From: Tatumella saanichensis
GTDB taxonomy: Bacteria; Pseudomonadota; Gammaproteobacteria; Enterobacterales; Enterobacteriaceae
DNA length: 64,000 bases
Direction: 5' to 3'
Assembly: GCF_000439375.1 (NCBI RefSeq)
Contig: NZ_ATMI01000004.1
Location: 86,964-150,963 of the forward strand
Every line of letters begins with the position of its first letter. Position 1 is the stretch's first letter. This document shows, one piece after another, positions 25,860 to 34,686 of this stretch. The notes beneath the pieces are model-generated. The model searched no databases. It was not told the DNA's origin and saw only the letters and a program-made list of their open reading frames with translations. The translations under genes were made by a program, and so were the position numbers.

Positions 25860-26695
25860 AACTGGGCCTCCAACGCATCCCTGTCGAGGGTCGGTAACCG
25901 CTGTCCTTTGGTCGCTAAGCTGGGACGGCAGGACCACAGGGTCCGAGTGTACGGGTGCGTTGCTCGCGGCAGCTCAGCCGCAGGGAGAGTATCCAGAAGA
26001 TGCCCCTTATACATCACCATCACACGCTGACAATGATCAGCCACCTGCTGCAAGTCGTGGCTGATCAGTAGCAGTCCCATATTACGCTGTGAAATCAGAT
26101 CCTGAATCAACGCCAAGACCTGATCACGCATCTTATGATCCAGGGCTGACGTCGGTTCATCTGCAATCAGAAACTGCGGATCCGTGATCAAAGCAATCGC
26201 CAGCATAATGCGTTGCCCCATTCCGCCAGAAAGCTGACCAGGGTAGCGTTTTACCAGTTGCTGAGGGTTCGGTAAACCGACCGCATCCAGCATCTCCAAG
26301 ACTTTCTCACGGCGCTGGCGACGATTAAGTCCTGTGTGTAAGATCAGCGGCTCTTCCACCTGCCAGCCAATGGTCAAGGCCGGATTGAGGGCATACTTCG
26401 GGTCCTGCATCACCATTGCGACCTTACTGCCCCGCAGTTGGGTCCATTGCCGTGCCGACAGGGACAGTGCATCTTGCCCCGCTACTGTCAATTGCTGGGC
26501 GCTGATCTGCAAGGAGGGGGATAACAACCCCATCAGGCTGCGCGCGGTCAGGGATTTTCCGGAACCGGATTCCCCCACCAATGCCACCCGTTCTTGGCCA
26601 AGTGTAAAGGAGATATTGTCGACCAGCGTCCGCCCTTCCGGCAAGCCGATGGTCAGATGATCCGCGACAATAAACGGTGTCGATTCAGCTGTCAT
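25856..26695 (-). CDS. Peptide/nickel-type ABC transporter ATPase (first)
   Basis: A 279-residue ATPase of the OppD/DppD/NikD class. Walker A GESGSGKSL, Q-loop VMQDPKYALNP, signature LSGGMGQR, Walker B FLIADEPTSALD. I place the start at 26695 (MTAESTPF), inside the end of the permease gene, rather than at 26731, because it gives the family's length. The C-terminus has the LPRATHPYTRTLW motif of the oligopeptide ATPase extension. The second ATPase follows with ATGA overlap. Confidence 0.9.
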   Translation of the reverse strand: MTAESTPFIVADHLTIGLPEGRTLVDNISFTLGQERVALVGESGSGKSLTARSLMGLLSPSLQISAQQLTVAGQDALSLSARQWTQLRGSKVAMVMQDPKYALNPALTIGWQVEEPLILHTGLNRRQRREKVLEMLDAVGLPNPQQLVKRYPGQLSGGMGQRIMLAIALITDPQFLIADEPTSALDHKMRDQVLALIQDLISQRNMGLLLISHDLQQVADHCQRVMVMYKGHLLDTLPAAELPRATHPYTRTLWSCRPSLATKGQRLPTLDRDALEAQL

Positions 26696-27533
26696 TACGG
26701 CTATCCAAGCGATCTCGCAGACCGTCACCAATAAAGTTAAAGGTCAGGCTGGCCAGTAAAATTGCACCACCCGGTGCAGCGGCTACCCACCACTGATCAA
26801 AAATCACTTTGCCGCCTTCGGCGACCATAGAGCCCCATTCAGCAGTAGGAGGCTGTACCCCCATACCCAGGAAGCCCAGACCGGCCGCAGACAGAATAAT
26901 ACCGCCGAGACTCAGGGCCGCACGCACCACTGCGCTGGGTAAGCACAACGGTAAAATGTGCCCCAACATCAGCGACATTCCACGGATCCCCTGCATTTTT
27001 GCAGCAGCCAAGTAATCACTGCGCCGCAATTGCAGCGTTTCCGCACGAGCCTGACGGGCAAACGGCGGCCAACTGGTCAGCGCCAGGGCCAACGCGCCAT
27101 TTAATAATCCCGGTCCCAATACGGCTACCATTGCCAGCGCAATCACCAGACTGGGTAAGGCGAGGAAAATGTCGGTGATACGCATCAGGATGCGTTCCGT
27201 CCAGCCGCCGAGATAGCCGGCAGTGATCCCCACCGCCATGCCGACCGGGACCGTCAGGACCAAAATAAAAATCACCAGCAACAGGGTGGGACGGCTACCA
27301 TAAATCACCCGCGATAACAGATCGCGGCCAAAACTGTCGGTTCCGAACCAATGCTGCCATGATGGGGCCATCAATCGGTCCGCCATCTGCTGGTTATTCG
27401 GGTCAAACGGCGCCAGCCAGGGGGCAAACAAGGCGGTAATGATTAGCACGCCGAGTAGAGTGAAACCTGCCACTAACAGCCAAGGCGTCTTTCTGCGGCG
27501 GCGTACCGCCTGTGCTCGGGTTAAATCAGTCAT
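26685..27533 (-). CDS. ABC transporter permease, DppC/NikC type
   Basis: A 282-residue inner membrane protein with about six hydrophobic segments. The N-terminal FDPNNQQMADRLMAPSWQHWFGTDSFGRDLLSRV is typical of the DppC branch (read in parts), and the EAA-like coupling loop is ARAETLQLRRSDYLAAAKMQG. It overlaps the first ATPase and has a four-base overlap with the DppB-type permease upstream, so the operon is tightly packed. Confidence 0.92.
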   Translation of the reverse strand: MTDLTRAQAVRRRRKTPWLLVAGFTLLGVLIITALFAPWLAPFDPNNQQMADRLMAPSWQHWFGTDSFGRDLLSRVIYGSRPTLLLVIFILVLTVPVGMAVGITAGYLGGWTERILMRITDIFLALPSLVIALAMVAVLGPGLLNGALALALTSWPPFARQARAETLQLRRSDYLAAAKMQGIRGMSLMLGHILPLCLPSAVVRAALSLGGIILSAAGLGFLGMGVQPPTAEWGSMVAEGGKVIFDQWWVAAAPGGAILLASLTFNFIGDGLRDRLDSRNDS

Positions 27534-28582
27534 CGTGTTCCCGGACGAGTAAGCCAGACCAACGCATCGGTCAGTGCATTGATCAGGATAAAACAGGTAC
27601 CAATCACCAGCGTGGTGCCGAGAATGGCAGGAAGATCGGAGGCAAACAGGGCATTGGTCAGATAGCGTCCCATGCCAGGCCAGGAAAATACGCTTTCTGT
27701 CAGTACCGAACCTTCCAGTAAAGAGACATAGGAGAGCATCACCACAGTGATCAGCGTGCCGCGGGTATTAGGCAGCAGATGATGCCAGAGAATACGCCAG
27801 CGGCCTGCACCTTTGGCCAGTGCCAGGGTGACATACTCTTTACTGTTCTCTTCCAGCAAGGAGGCACGTAGCAGACGGGTGATCGAGGCCATCGACAATA
27901 GACCAAGGATCGCCACCGGCAACCACAGGTGCGCGAGCGCGTTGTAGAACATCTCCCGGTCCCCAGATAACCAGGAATCGATTAGCACGATGCCGGTTTT
28001 CGTTTCGAGGGTATACGCGTAGATATCATCCAGTTGTCCTGGACCGGCAGACCAGTGCAGCACCGCATAGAACAGCAGCAGCCCCAGCAGGCCGAACCAA
28101 AATACCGGTACCGAATAACCGAGCAGAGAGATCACCCGCGCCAGGTGATCGATCCAGCTTTTTGGCCGCCAGACTGAGAGCAGCGCCAGTCCGATACCGC
28201 CGAAGGCTCCGACCAACAGTGAACAGGTGGCTAAGGTGAAAGTCGCGGGAAAAGTACGCAATAAATCTTGTCCCACCGACTGACCGGTCACTTGTGAAAC
28301 CCCAAGGTTCCCATGCAGCAGTTGCAGTAAATAATTCCAAAACTGACGCGGCAGCGACTGATCCAGCCCCATCTGATGCCTAACCTGCGCATAAGTGGAC
28401 GCACTAGCATGGTCGCCGATCCGCTGCAGCACCGGGTCTACCGGGGAAAGGTGCGACAACGTAAAGGTGAACACCAGTAACCCGAGCAGCGTTACCGCTA
28501 GGGATAACAGGTTACCGGTGAGGCGCTTAACCAGCCGCCCCCACCCCGCAGCACGACGCTCTGGTTGCGCTGCTGTGATCAT
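27530..28582 (-). CDS. ABC transporter permease, DppB/NikB type
   Basis: A 350-residue inner membrane protein with about six hydrophobic segments. Family features are LSPVDPVLQRIGDHAS in the first periplasmic part, RASLLEENSKEYVTLALAKG as coupling loop, and VTVLTESVFSWPGMGRYL-like text near the end (here EGSVLTESVFSWPGMG). Its ATG shares one base with the stop of the binding-protein gene (TAATG). It pairs with the DppC-type permease to form the channel. Confidence 0.92.
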   Translation of the reverse strand: MITAAQPERRAAGWGRLVKRLTGNLLSLAVTLLGLLVFTFTLSHLSPVDPVLQRIGDHASASTYAQVRHQMGLDQSLPRQFWNYLLQLLHGNLGVSQVTGQSVGQDLLRTFPATFTLATCSLLVGAFGGIGLALLSVWRPKSWIDHLARVISLLGYSVPVFWFGLLGLLLFYAVLHWSAGPGQLDDIYAYTLETKTGIVLIDSWLSGDREMFYNALAHLWLPVAILGLLSMASITRLLRASLLEENSKEYVTLALAKGAGRWRILWHHLLPNTRGTLITVVMLSYVSLLEGSVLTESVFSWPGMGRYLTNALFASDLPAILGTTLVIGTCFILINALTDALVWLTRPGTR

Positions 28583-30150
28583 TACTTGCTCACCTGATTA
28601 TAGAACACCATGTCCGGGTTCATGCCCTGTTGATAGCCTTTCAGGTTATCACGCAGTGCAATCAACTGACGGGCTTGGACACCAATCACAAACGGTGAGC
28701 TTTTCTGTACCTTGGCCTGCAGATCCTGATAAAGCGCGATACGTGCCTTGTTATCACTCAATGCTACCGCTTTGCGGGTTTCTGCGGTCAACTGCGGAAT
28801 ATCCCAGTTCGCGCGTTCTGCCAAGGTGTTACTGCCATCTTGCGGATTGGTGGCAAAAGCCGCCGCATTGGAGTTCGGGTCGAAATAGTCCGGCCCCCAA
28901 GAGCTGACAGTGGCCTCATAATTATGCTTGTTGACTTTCGAGGAGATTTCACTGCTGATCCCCGGGACCAATGTCACCTTGACGCCGGCTTTCGCAAAGC
29001 TAGCCTGCAGGGCTTGGGCAATATCCAAGTATGGCGGCTGGTTATTCACCACCAGCGTAAAGCTGACATTTTTCAAACCGGCTTTAGCCAAGATCGCTTT
29101 GGCTTTCTCCGGGTTGTAGGTATAAGGATTGCTGTTCAGCGCCCCCATATAGCCGTCCGGTAGGAAGGTCTGGTGTACCGAAAATTGCCCTTTCAGTAAT
29201 CCGTTAGCAATACCGTTGTAATCGAACAGATAGCGAGAGGCTTCCCACAGCGCCGGGTTACCGGTGACTGGGTTCGCTTTGGCATTAAACATCAGGTAAT
29301 ACACCGAGGCGATTGGCACTGCCAGCGGTTTAACCCCAGGTTTATTCTGTAAGGCACTGAACTGATCACTGCCTAGGTTACGAGCGATATCGGCATCCCC
29401 CTGCTCGACCAGCAATACGCGGGTCGCCACTTCAGGAACGTTTTTAATCAGCAGATACTTCATTTTAGGCGCGCCCGCCGGTGAGGTCGGGTTAGCCGCC
29501 ATTAACAGCGCTTCATGAGGCACGTAACGCTTGATGCTGAATGGACCGCTACCCGCAGAGTGAGTTCCCAGCCATTGATGACCGGAGTCGCCCTGCACTG
29601 CATGGCTATCAGCCAGTTTCTCATCAATAATCGATGAAACCGGTGCAGACATCAGACTCAAGACGAAAGAGGGGCTGACATCCGCCGTCCAGTGCAACGT
29701 CACCTGGTTATCAGCGGTTTTGGTGATTTGGCTGTCAACGTTCTGTGCTGTCCAACCTAACTGAGTCAGGATAAAGGACGGATCCAGGTTCAGTTTGACC
29801 ACGCGGGTCAGAGAGAAAATCACATCTTCTGGACGGACAGGGTTACCACTGGCAAAGCGGGCACCGTTACGTAAAGTGAAAGTCAGGCTACGGTTATCCG
29901 CACCAGGGGTCCAGCTACTGGCCAAGGTCGGGCGCAGATCAACGGGGTTGCTCGGATCAGACTGTACCAAACGCTGATACAGGCTATTAAATGCCTGAAT
30001 GGTCGACAGCTCAAAACCCTCTGCTGGGTCGAAGCTGGTAGCATCATCCAGCGACTGCGCCACGACCAAAGTATCAGGGGGAGTTGCTGCAAAAGCGGTT
30101 GCCGAACTGGCCAGCATCGCCAGCGCAAAACTGATTAGCGTTTTTTTCAT
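28582..30150 (-). CDS. Periplasmic substrate-binding protein of family 5 (peptide/nickel type)
   Basis: A 522-residue exported protein, first gene of the ABC operon, with GAGGAAAG before the ATG. A Sec signal ends at about residue 21 (ATAFAATPP). The SBP family 5 body shows FELSTIQAFNSLYQRL, RPEDVIFSLTRV, GSGPFSIKRYVPHEALLMAANP and WGPDYFDPNSN. Ligands in the family include di- and oligopeptides, nickel and opines; the last region (WGPDYFDPNS) is like proteins that bind short peptides. The 268-base gap upstream (30151-30418) should contain the operon promoter. Confidence 0.9.
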   Translation of the reverse strand: MKKTLISFALAMLASSATAFAATPPDTLVVAQSLDDATSFDPAEGFELSTIQAFNSLYQRLVQSDPSNPVDLRPTLASSWTPGADNRSLTFTLRNGARFASGNPVRPEDVIFSLTRVVKLNLDPSFILTQLGWTAQNVDSQITKTADNQVTLHWTADVSPSFVLSLMSAPVSSIIDEKLADSHAVQGDSGHQWLGTHSAGSGPFSIKRYVPHEALLMAANPTSPAGAPKMKYLLIKNVPEVATRVLLVEQGDADIARNLGSDQFSALQNKPGVKPLAVPIASVYYLMFNAKANPVTGNPALWEASRYLFDYNGIANGLLKGQFSVHQTFLPDGYMGALNSNPYTYNPEKAKAILAKAGLKNVSFTLVVNNQPPYLDIAQALQASFAKAGVKVTLVPGISSEISSKVNKHNYEATVSSWGPDYFDPNSNAAAFATNPQDGSNTLAERANWDIPQLTAETRKAVALSDNKARIALYQDLQAKVQKSSPFVIGVQARQLIALRDNLKGYQQGMNPDMVFYNQVSK

Positions 30151-30418
30151 TATCTTTCCTCACCAGAATTCAACATTACGCCAACAAAAACGGCTTGTAC
30201 CGGCGGTGACGTGCGTCTTTTATTCTTATTGGTTATATATGAATGATTGTTTATTACTTAAGTAATTTATCGGATTTTACCTCCCTAGACCAGCATTGCA
30301 ACGCTATGATCTGTCAAAAAGTAAGCAAAAAAACGGTTCAATACAGCGGACTCTGCTGGCAGTACCCGCCAACCAGCAGCAGACAGCCCACTAGGATCTG
30401 CTACTCAAGGACTAGGCG

Positions 30419-31846
30419 TTAAAATATGGGACGAGTAGTGACGGGGCGTGGGGAGTCGGGAAGGGCTTCCCACAGCGGTTGTAAACGTCTGAAAGCCTGT
30501 TCCAGCGTCGCATCTTCAGCACTAAACGGCATTCGCAGAAAACGATCAAATGCCCCAGATAATCCAAAACGGGTTCCGGTGCCGAGAATGATGCCAGCGT
30601 CACTGGCACGGGACGCAAAGCGGGTGGCTAACATCCCCGGTAATTCTACCCAGAAGGAGAGCCCTCCTTCTGGCATCAGAAACGACCAGTCAGGGAAATA
30701 GCGATTCATCAGTACCGCGCAGTGATCGCGGCGCTGCTGCAGGAGTTCTCTGCGTCCTTTCAGAAACTGCTCACTGTTGTCCACTAACCAGGCGCAGGCC
30801 AACTGTTCAGTCACTGGGGTGCCTAAATCTAACGAGTCGCGGATCTGCACCAGTGCCGCAGCCTGAGTCCCCGGTGCGCGTATCCAGCCGACCCGTAACC
30901 CGCCCCAAAAACGCTTCGAGGCCGAGCCCAAACAATAGACGTCGCTGTCGCCGGCGAATGCGGCCACCGGCAGTGGCGGCGGCTGCTGATACCATAAATC
31001 GGCGAGAGTTTCATCGATCACCAGTGGCGTACGGTAACGGGCGGCCACTGCCACCAGTTGCTCACGGGCCGCGCTGTCCATGCAATAGCCGGTTGGGTTG
31101 TGATAATCGGCGATTATATACGCCAGCCGCGGCGAGCTCTGTGCTAATGTGGCCGTCAGGCCTGCCAGGTCCCACTCACCGTGACCGAGAGACACCCCTA
31201 CCGGCTGACAGGCAGCCCCACGTATCGCGGACAGTGCCGACGGATAAGTAGGGTGATCGACCAATACCCGATCGCCGGGCCCCGTCAGCAACCGTAGGAT
31301 CAAGGACAGACCACTGACTGCGCCATTGACCACCATAATTTGGTCAGCACGGGTCGGCAGCCCTCGGCGCTGATAATCGCGGGCGATAGCCTCACGCAAT
31401 GCCAGTAGCCCCTGAGGTGAATAACCGGTACCGGACAGATGTTGCGGCAGCCCTGATAGCGCCTGACTGAACGCCTGATAAATTTCCGGTCCCGCTTCCA
31501 GCGAGGCAGTAGAAAGGTCCAGCTCACCCCCTGTGGACATCATGGCCGGAACCGTATCGCGGCTTTCCGGTAATACCACTCGGCTCCCGCTGCCTTGTTG
31601 ACTCACCAGAAAGCCCTGCTCGCGCAGGCGGGCCAGTGCACTACTGACGGTGGTACGGCTGATCCCCAGTGCCGAGCTGAGTTCACGCTCACCGGGTAAA
31701 CGCGTGCCCAGCGTCAGGCGACCATCGAGGATCAGCAAACGCAAGGCCGAAGCCAGCTGCTGCCACAGTGGGACCCGTGAAGCAGGCTGCTGCCAATGGC
31801 CGAGCATCCGAGTCAGAGACTGATAACCTAAACGTCGTGAGGGCAT
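30419..31846 (-). CDS. MocR-family PLP-dependent regulator (YczR-like)
   Basis: A 475-residue fusion of a GntR winged helix (about residues 20-90, GTRLPGERELSSALGISRTTVSSAL) and an aminotransferase fold I-like domain. The PLP site is complete: HNPTG, the Asp of LVIDETLADLW and the Schiff-base lysine in GSASKRFWGGLRVGW. PLP is usually the effector rather than a catalytic cofactor. It is divergent from a yczE gene, the pairing that defines the YczR group, so it most likely controls that gene from the 91-base AT-rich gap. Confidence 0.9.
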   Translation of the reverse strand: MPSRRLGYQSLTRMLGHWQQPASRVPLWQQLASALRLLILDGRLTLGTRLPGERELSSALGISRTTVSSALARLREQGFLVSQQGSGSRVVLPESRDTVPAMMSTGGELDLSTASLEAGPEIYQAFSQALSGLPQHLSGTGYSPQGLLALREAIARDYQRRGLPTRADQIMVVNGAVSGLSLILRLLTGPGDRVLVDHPTYPSALSAIRGAACQPVGVSLGHGEWDLAGLTATLAQSSPRLAYIIADYHNPTGYCMDSAAREQLVAVAARYRTPLVIDETLADLWYQQPPPLPVAAFAGDSDVYCLGSASKRFWGGLRVGWIRAPGTQAAALVQIRDSLDLGTPVTEQLACAWLVDNSEQFLKGRRELLQQRRDHCAVLMNRYFPDWSFLMPEGGLSFWVELPGMLATRFASRASDAGIILGTGTRFGLSGAFDRFLRMPFSAEDATLEQAFRRLQPLWEALPDSPRPVTTRPIF

Positions 31847-31937
31847 AGCGATCCACTTTGTAATAACTGGCTATTAATTATCAGTCCATTTCAGATAACA
31901 ATCGTTCCACTGTCAACCTGTGGTGCGGATAAAAAAG

Positions 31938-32570
31938 ATGCTAAAACGATTACTCCACCTTTATGTCGGTCTAGTGCTGTATGGACTGTCCTGTGCCCTG
32001 TATATGCACTGCGGACTCGGTGCCGATCCCTGGGATGTCTTTCACCTCGGCGTAGCCAAGGTCCTGTCGATGAACGTTGGAACCGTGATGATTATCACCG
32101 GTGCACTGGTACTGGTGCTATGGATCCCCCTACGGCAGAAACCAGGGCTGGGTACCTTAAGTAATGTAGTGGTACTTGGACTGGTCGTCGCGGTTGCACT
32201 GGCGGTGATGCCACCACTGACCTCGCTGGCCGCCCGCTGTCTAATGCTGGCGGCTGCTATCCTAATGAATGCCATTGCCACCGTGATGTATATCTGTGCG
32301 GGTTTCGGCCCCGGTCCCCGTGACGGGCTCATGACCGGACTGCACCGCCGAACCGGTATTTCACTGCGGCTGATCCGAACCTTGATTGAGGTCACCGTCC
32401 TATTGATTGGCTGGTCGCTGGGTGGCAATGCCGGACCTGGGACACTGGTCTACGCCCTGACGATCGGACCGTTAATACAGTTCTTTTTGCCTTTTTTCCG
32501 GCAACACGACCGCTCTTTACAGGTCTCTGCACCGGCTGTTTCTCCAGCTCCCCCTGAGAAAACCTCCTGA
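31938..32570 (+). CDS. YczE family membrane protein
   Basis: A 210-residue inner membrane protein with five or six hydrophobic segments. Family motifs are LYVGLVLYGLSCALYMHCGLGADPW (split over the first helix and loop) and GFGPGPRDGLMTGLHRRTG. I start at the ATG 31938, since relatives begin near MLKRLLHLYVGL; GTG codons at 31920 and 31923 are alternatives. Function is not established. The divergent MocR regulator makes a link to PLP, vitamin or amino-acid handling plausible. Confidence 0.85.
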   Translation: MLKRLLHLYVGLVLYGLSCALYMHCGLGADPWDVFHLGVAKVLSMNVGTVMIITGALVLVLWIPLRQKPGLGTLSNVVVLGLVVAVALAVMPPLTSLAARCLMLAAAILMNAIATVMYICAGFGPGPRDGLMTGLHRRTGISLRLIRTLIEVTVLLIGWSLGGNAGPGTLVYALTIGPLIQFFLPFFRQHDRSLQVSAPAVSPAPPEKTS

Positions 32571-32934
32571 TGCTCACCTCGGGCAGCCAGAGACTGCCCG
32601 GCAAATAACAGGCCATTGCCCACCTGCCGTAACACGGCACATCCTTGTTATCGCAAGCATCAAGTCAAGTGTAAGTACTTACTATCAATAGACGATAAAA
32701 GCAGTAAGAATGGCGCCCATGTCAGCGTGAGACGTCGCGAAGAAGACGTGCTAGGCACATGGCTGTCCGGGGCTCGGGCTAATACTGACCCTCAACCTCG
32801 GCAGTAAAGATCATGGTTTGTGATTGATGAAAAATCACGGCAAACTGACCACTGAACGGGCCGTCATCCGCAGAGGGGCTACACTCATCACCCTTGACCT
32901 GACGGCATCCTCTGTCTACTGATCAGGAGTTCTG
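32571..32934. other. 364-base intergenic region
   Basis: A seven-pair hairpin (CGGGCAG/CTGCCCG, 32580-32600) follows the yczE stop but lacks a U-run. A 63-codon ORF (32616-32807) has no family resemblance or ribosome binding site and I reject it. The last 60 bases should contain the promoter of the small exported-protein gene; AGGAG (32922-32926) precedes its ATG. Confidence 0.5.
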
Positions 32935-33252
32935 ATGAAATATTTATCTGCATGCTGGCTTGCACTGCTGAGCCTTAGCGCCTCTTTCGGCGCTGCGGCA
33001 CAATGGCCACCGGAAACCGACGCGCGAGTCCCCGGTAATGCCCTGGAAGTCCCCACCCAATTATCTGCGGTGAACCAGTCACTGGAGCAGTTGCTGGATC
33101 AAGGCGGGCAGGTTATTTCCTCGTATGTCGCCGCCGATGGCCCAGTCGTGACGCTACGTAAAAACAAGCATTACATCCTCTGCATGGTGAAAGGCGCCAG
33201 CAGTAGCCCGGGACAGAATGTGGCGACCTCAAAATGCTATCAGATGAACTGA
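32935..33252 (+). CDS. Small exported protein of unknown function
   Basis: A 105-residue protein with a clear Sec signal peptide: charged start MKYLS, a hydrophobic core, and a probable cleavage after AAA near residue 22 (FGAAAQWPPE). The mature part is about 82 residues, with two cysteines (LCMVKG and SKCYQMN) that could form one disulfide in the periplasm. A good AGGAG lies upstream. I do not recognize a family. It converges on yhiN, ten bases apart, with a hairpin (33257-33274) over the junction. Confidence 0.75.
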   Translation: MKYLSACWLALLSLSASFGAAAQWPPETDARVPGNALEVPTQLSAVNQSLEQLLDQGGQVISSYVAADGPVVTLRKNKHYILCMVKGASSSPGQNVATSKCYQMN

Positions 33253-33262
33253 TCCGGCCGCC

Positions 33263-34450
33263 TTACAGGGCGGCGGCACAAGCGGCGGCAGAGCTCCAAG
33301 CCCACTGGAAGTTATAACCGCCCAGCCAGCCGGTGACATCAACCACTTCCCCAATAAAGTACAGTCCCGGTACCTCACGGGCTTCCATCGTGCGGGAGGA
33401 AAGCTGGCGAGTATCCACACCGCCCTGTGTCACTTCCGCGGTCCGATAGCCCTCGGTACCGTTAGGCTGAACCTGCCAGCCAATCAGTTGCTCGACCAAC
33501 TGCTGCTGTTGCTTCTTATTTAACTGTTTGAGGGTCAGCTCAGGGATGATCCCCAGCGTCTGCAGAACTTCTGTCAGACGTTTCGGCAACAGTTTTGCCA
33601 GACTGTTCTTCAGGCTCAGATTCGGGTGGGCTTCCCGCTGCCTCTCCAGAAACTCAAGCAGATCCGTCTCCGGTAACAGATTGATTTCCAAGGTTTCACC
33701 CGGCTGCCAGTAGCTGGAAATCTGTAACATCGACGGCCCCGACAGGCCACGGTGAGTAAACAGCATCGCTTCTTTGAACTGTTGCCCTTGGCGAGCAGTG
33801 ACCGTCACCGGAACCGCCACACCGGACAATGTCTGTAGCGGCTCCAGTAGCGGTTTATGCAAGGTAAAAGGCACCAGCGCGGCACGAGTAGGCAACACCT
33901 CTAACCCAAACTGCGCCGCAATTTTATAGCCGAAAGGGGTTGCTCCCAGACCGGGCATTGACAAACCACCGGAGGCGATAACCAGTTTGCGGGTACTCAC
34001 ATCCTCACCATTTAGTTGTAACCGGTATTCACCGTCATCAAGGCGTTCGGTGCTGAGGATCTCGGTGCGTAGGCGCAGTTTGACGTTACCCGCATCACAC
34101 TCTGCCAGCAGTAGATCGACAATCTGCTGCGCTGATTCATCACAAAACAGTTGTCCGAGGGTTTTCTCATGCCATGTAATGCCGTGGCGATTAACCAAGT
34201 CAATAAAATCCCATTGTGTATAGCGAGCAAGTGCTGACTTACAGAAATGTGGGTTATCGGACAAATAGGCACCGGCATCAGTATAGAGGTTGGTAAAGTT
34301 ACAACGGCCGCCACCGGACATCAGGATCTTACGCCCTGCTTTTTTACCATTATCCAACACTAACACTTTTAGCCCGCGCTGGCCGGCCTGCGCCGCACAA
34401 AACAGGCCTGCAGCACCTGCTCCGACGACAATCACGTCATACTTTTCCAT
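33263..34450 (-). CDS. yhiN: YhiN/HI0933-family flavoprotein
   Basis: A 395-residue FAD-binding protein. The dinucleotide-binding motif GAGAAGLFCAAQAG begins at residue 10. HI0933-family segments are KKAGRKILMSGGGRCNFTN, GGLSMPGLGATPFGY, THRGLSGPSMLQIS and the C-terminal GEVVDVTGWLGGYNFQWAWSSG-like stretch (here ending WAWSSAAAC). The reaction in enterics is not established; distant relatives such as BaiN act on bile acids. It opens the E. coli-like block yhiN-pitA-uspB-uspA-rsmJ-prlC-rlmJ-gor. GAGGGAAG precedes the ATG. Confidence 0.93.
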   Translation of the reverse strand: MEKYDVIVVGAGAAGLFCAAQAGQRGLKVLVLDNGKKAGRKILMSGGGRCNFTNLYTDAGAYLSDNPHFCKSALARYTQWDFIDLVNRHGITWHEKTLGQLFCDESAQQIVDLLLAECDAGNVKLRLRTEILSTERLDDGEYRLQLNGEDVSTRKLVIASGGLSMPGLGATPFGYKIAAQFGLEVLPTRAALVPFTLHKPLLEPLQTLSGVAVPVTVTARQGQQFKEAMLFTHRGLSGPSMLQISSYWQPGETLEINLLPETDLLEFLERQREAHPNLSLKNSLAKLLPKRLTEVLQTLGIIPELTLKQLNKKQQQQLVEQLIGWQVQPNGTEGYRTAEVTQGGVDTRQLSSRTMEAREVPGLYFIGEVVDVTGWLGGYNFQWAWSSAAACAAAL

Positions 34451-34686
34451 GCTTCCCTCGGCTAAAAAACGGCTGATTGTAGAGATATGCTCGAGCTGAC
34501 TCCAGAAGCAAAAGCCGCCTCATGGGCCAGGAAACTATTAAGCGTTTAATTTAAAAGAACTTTTAAAAATGACCTTGGTAATATTTATTAACAAAGACGA
34601 AAAAAAACGATATTTTCCTTTCCTGAACTAGCCTCTGTCGCTGATAATGCGCTGGGTTCATGTCCTCAAAAAATGGCGTAATGTTT

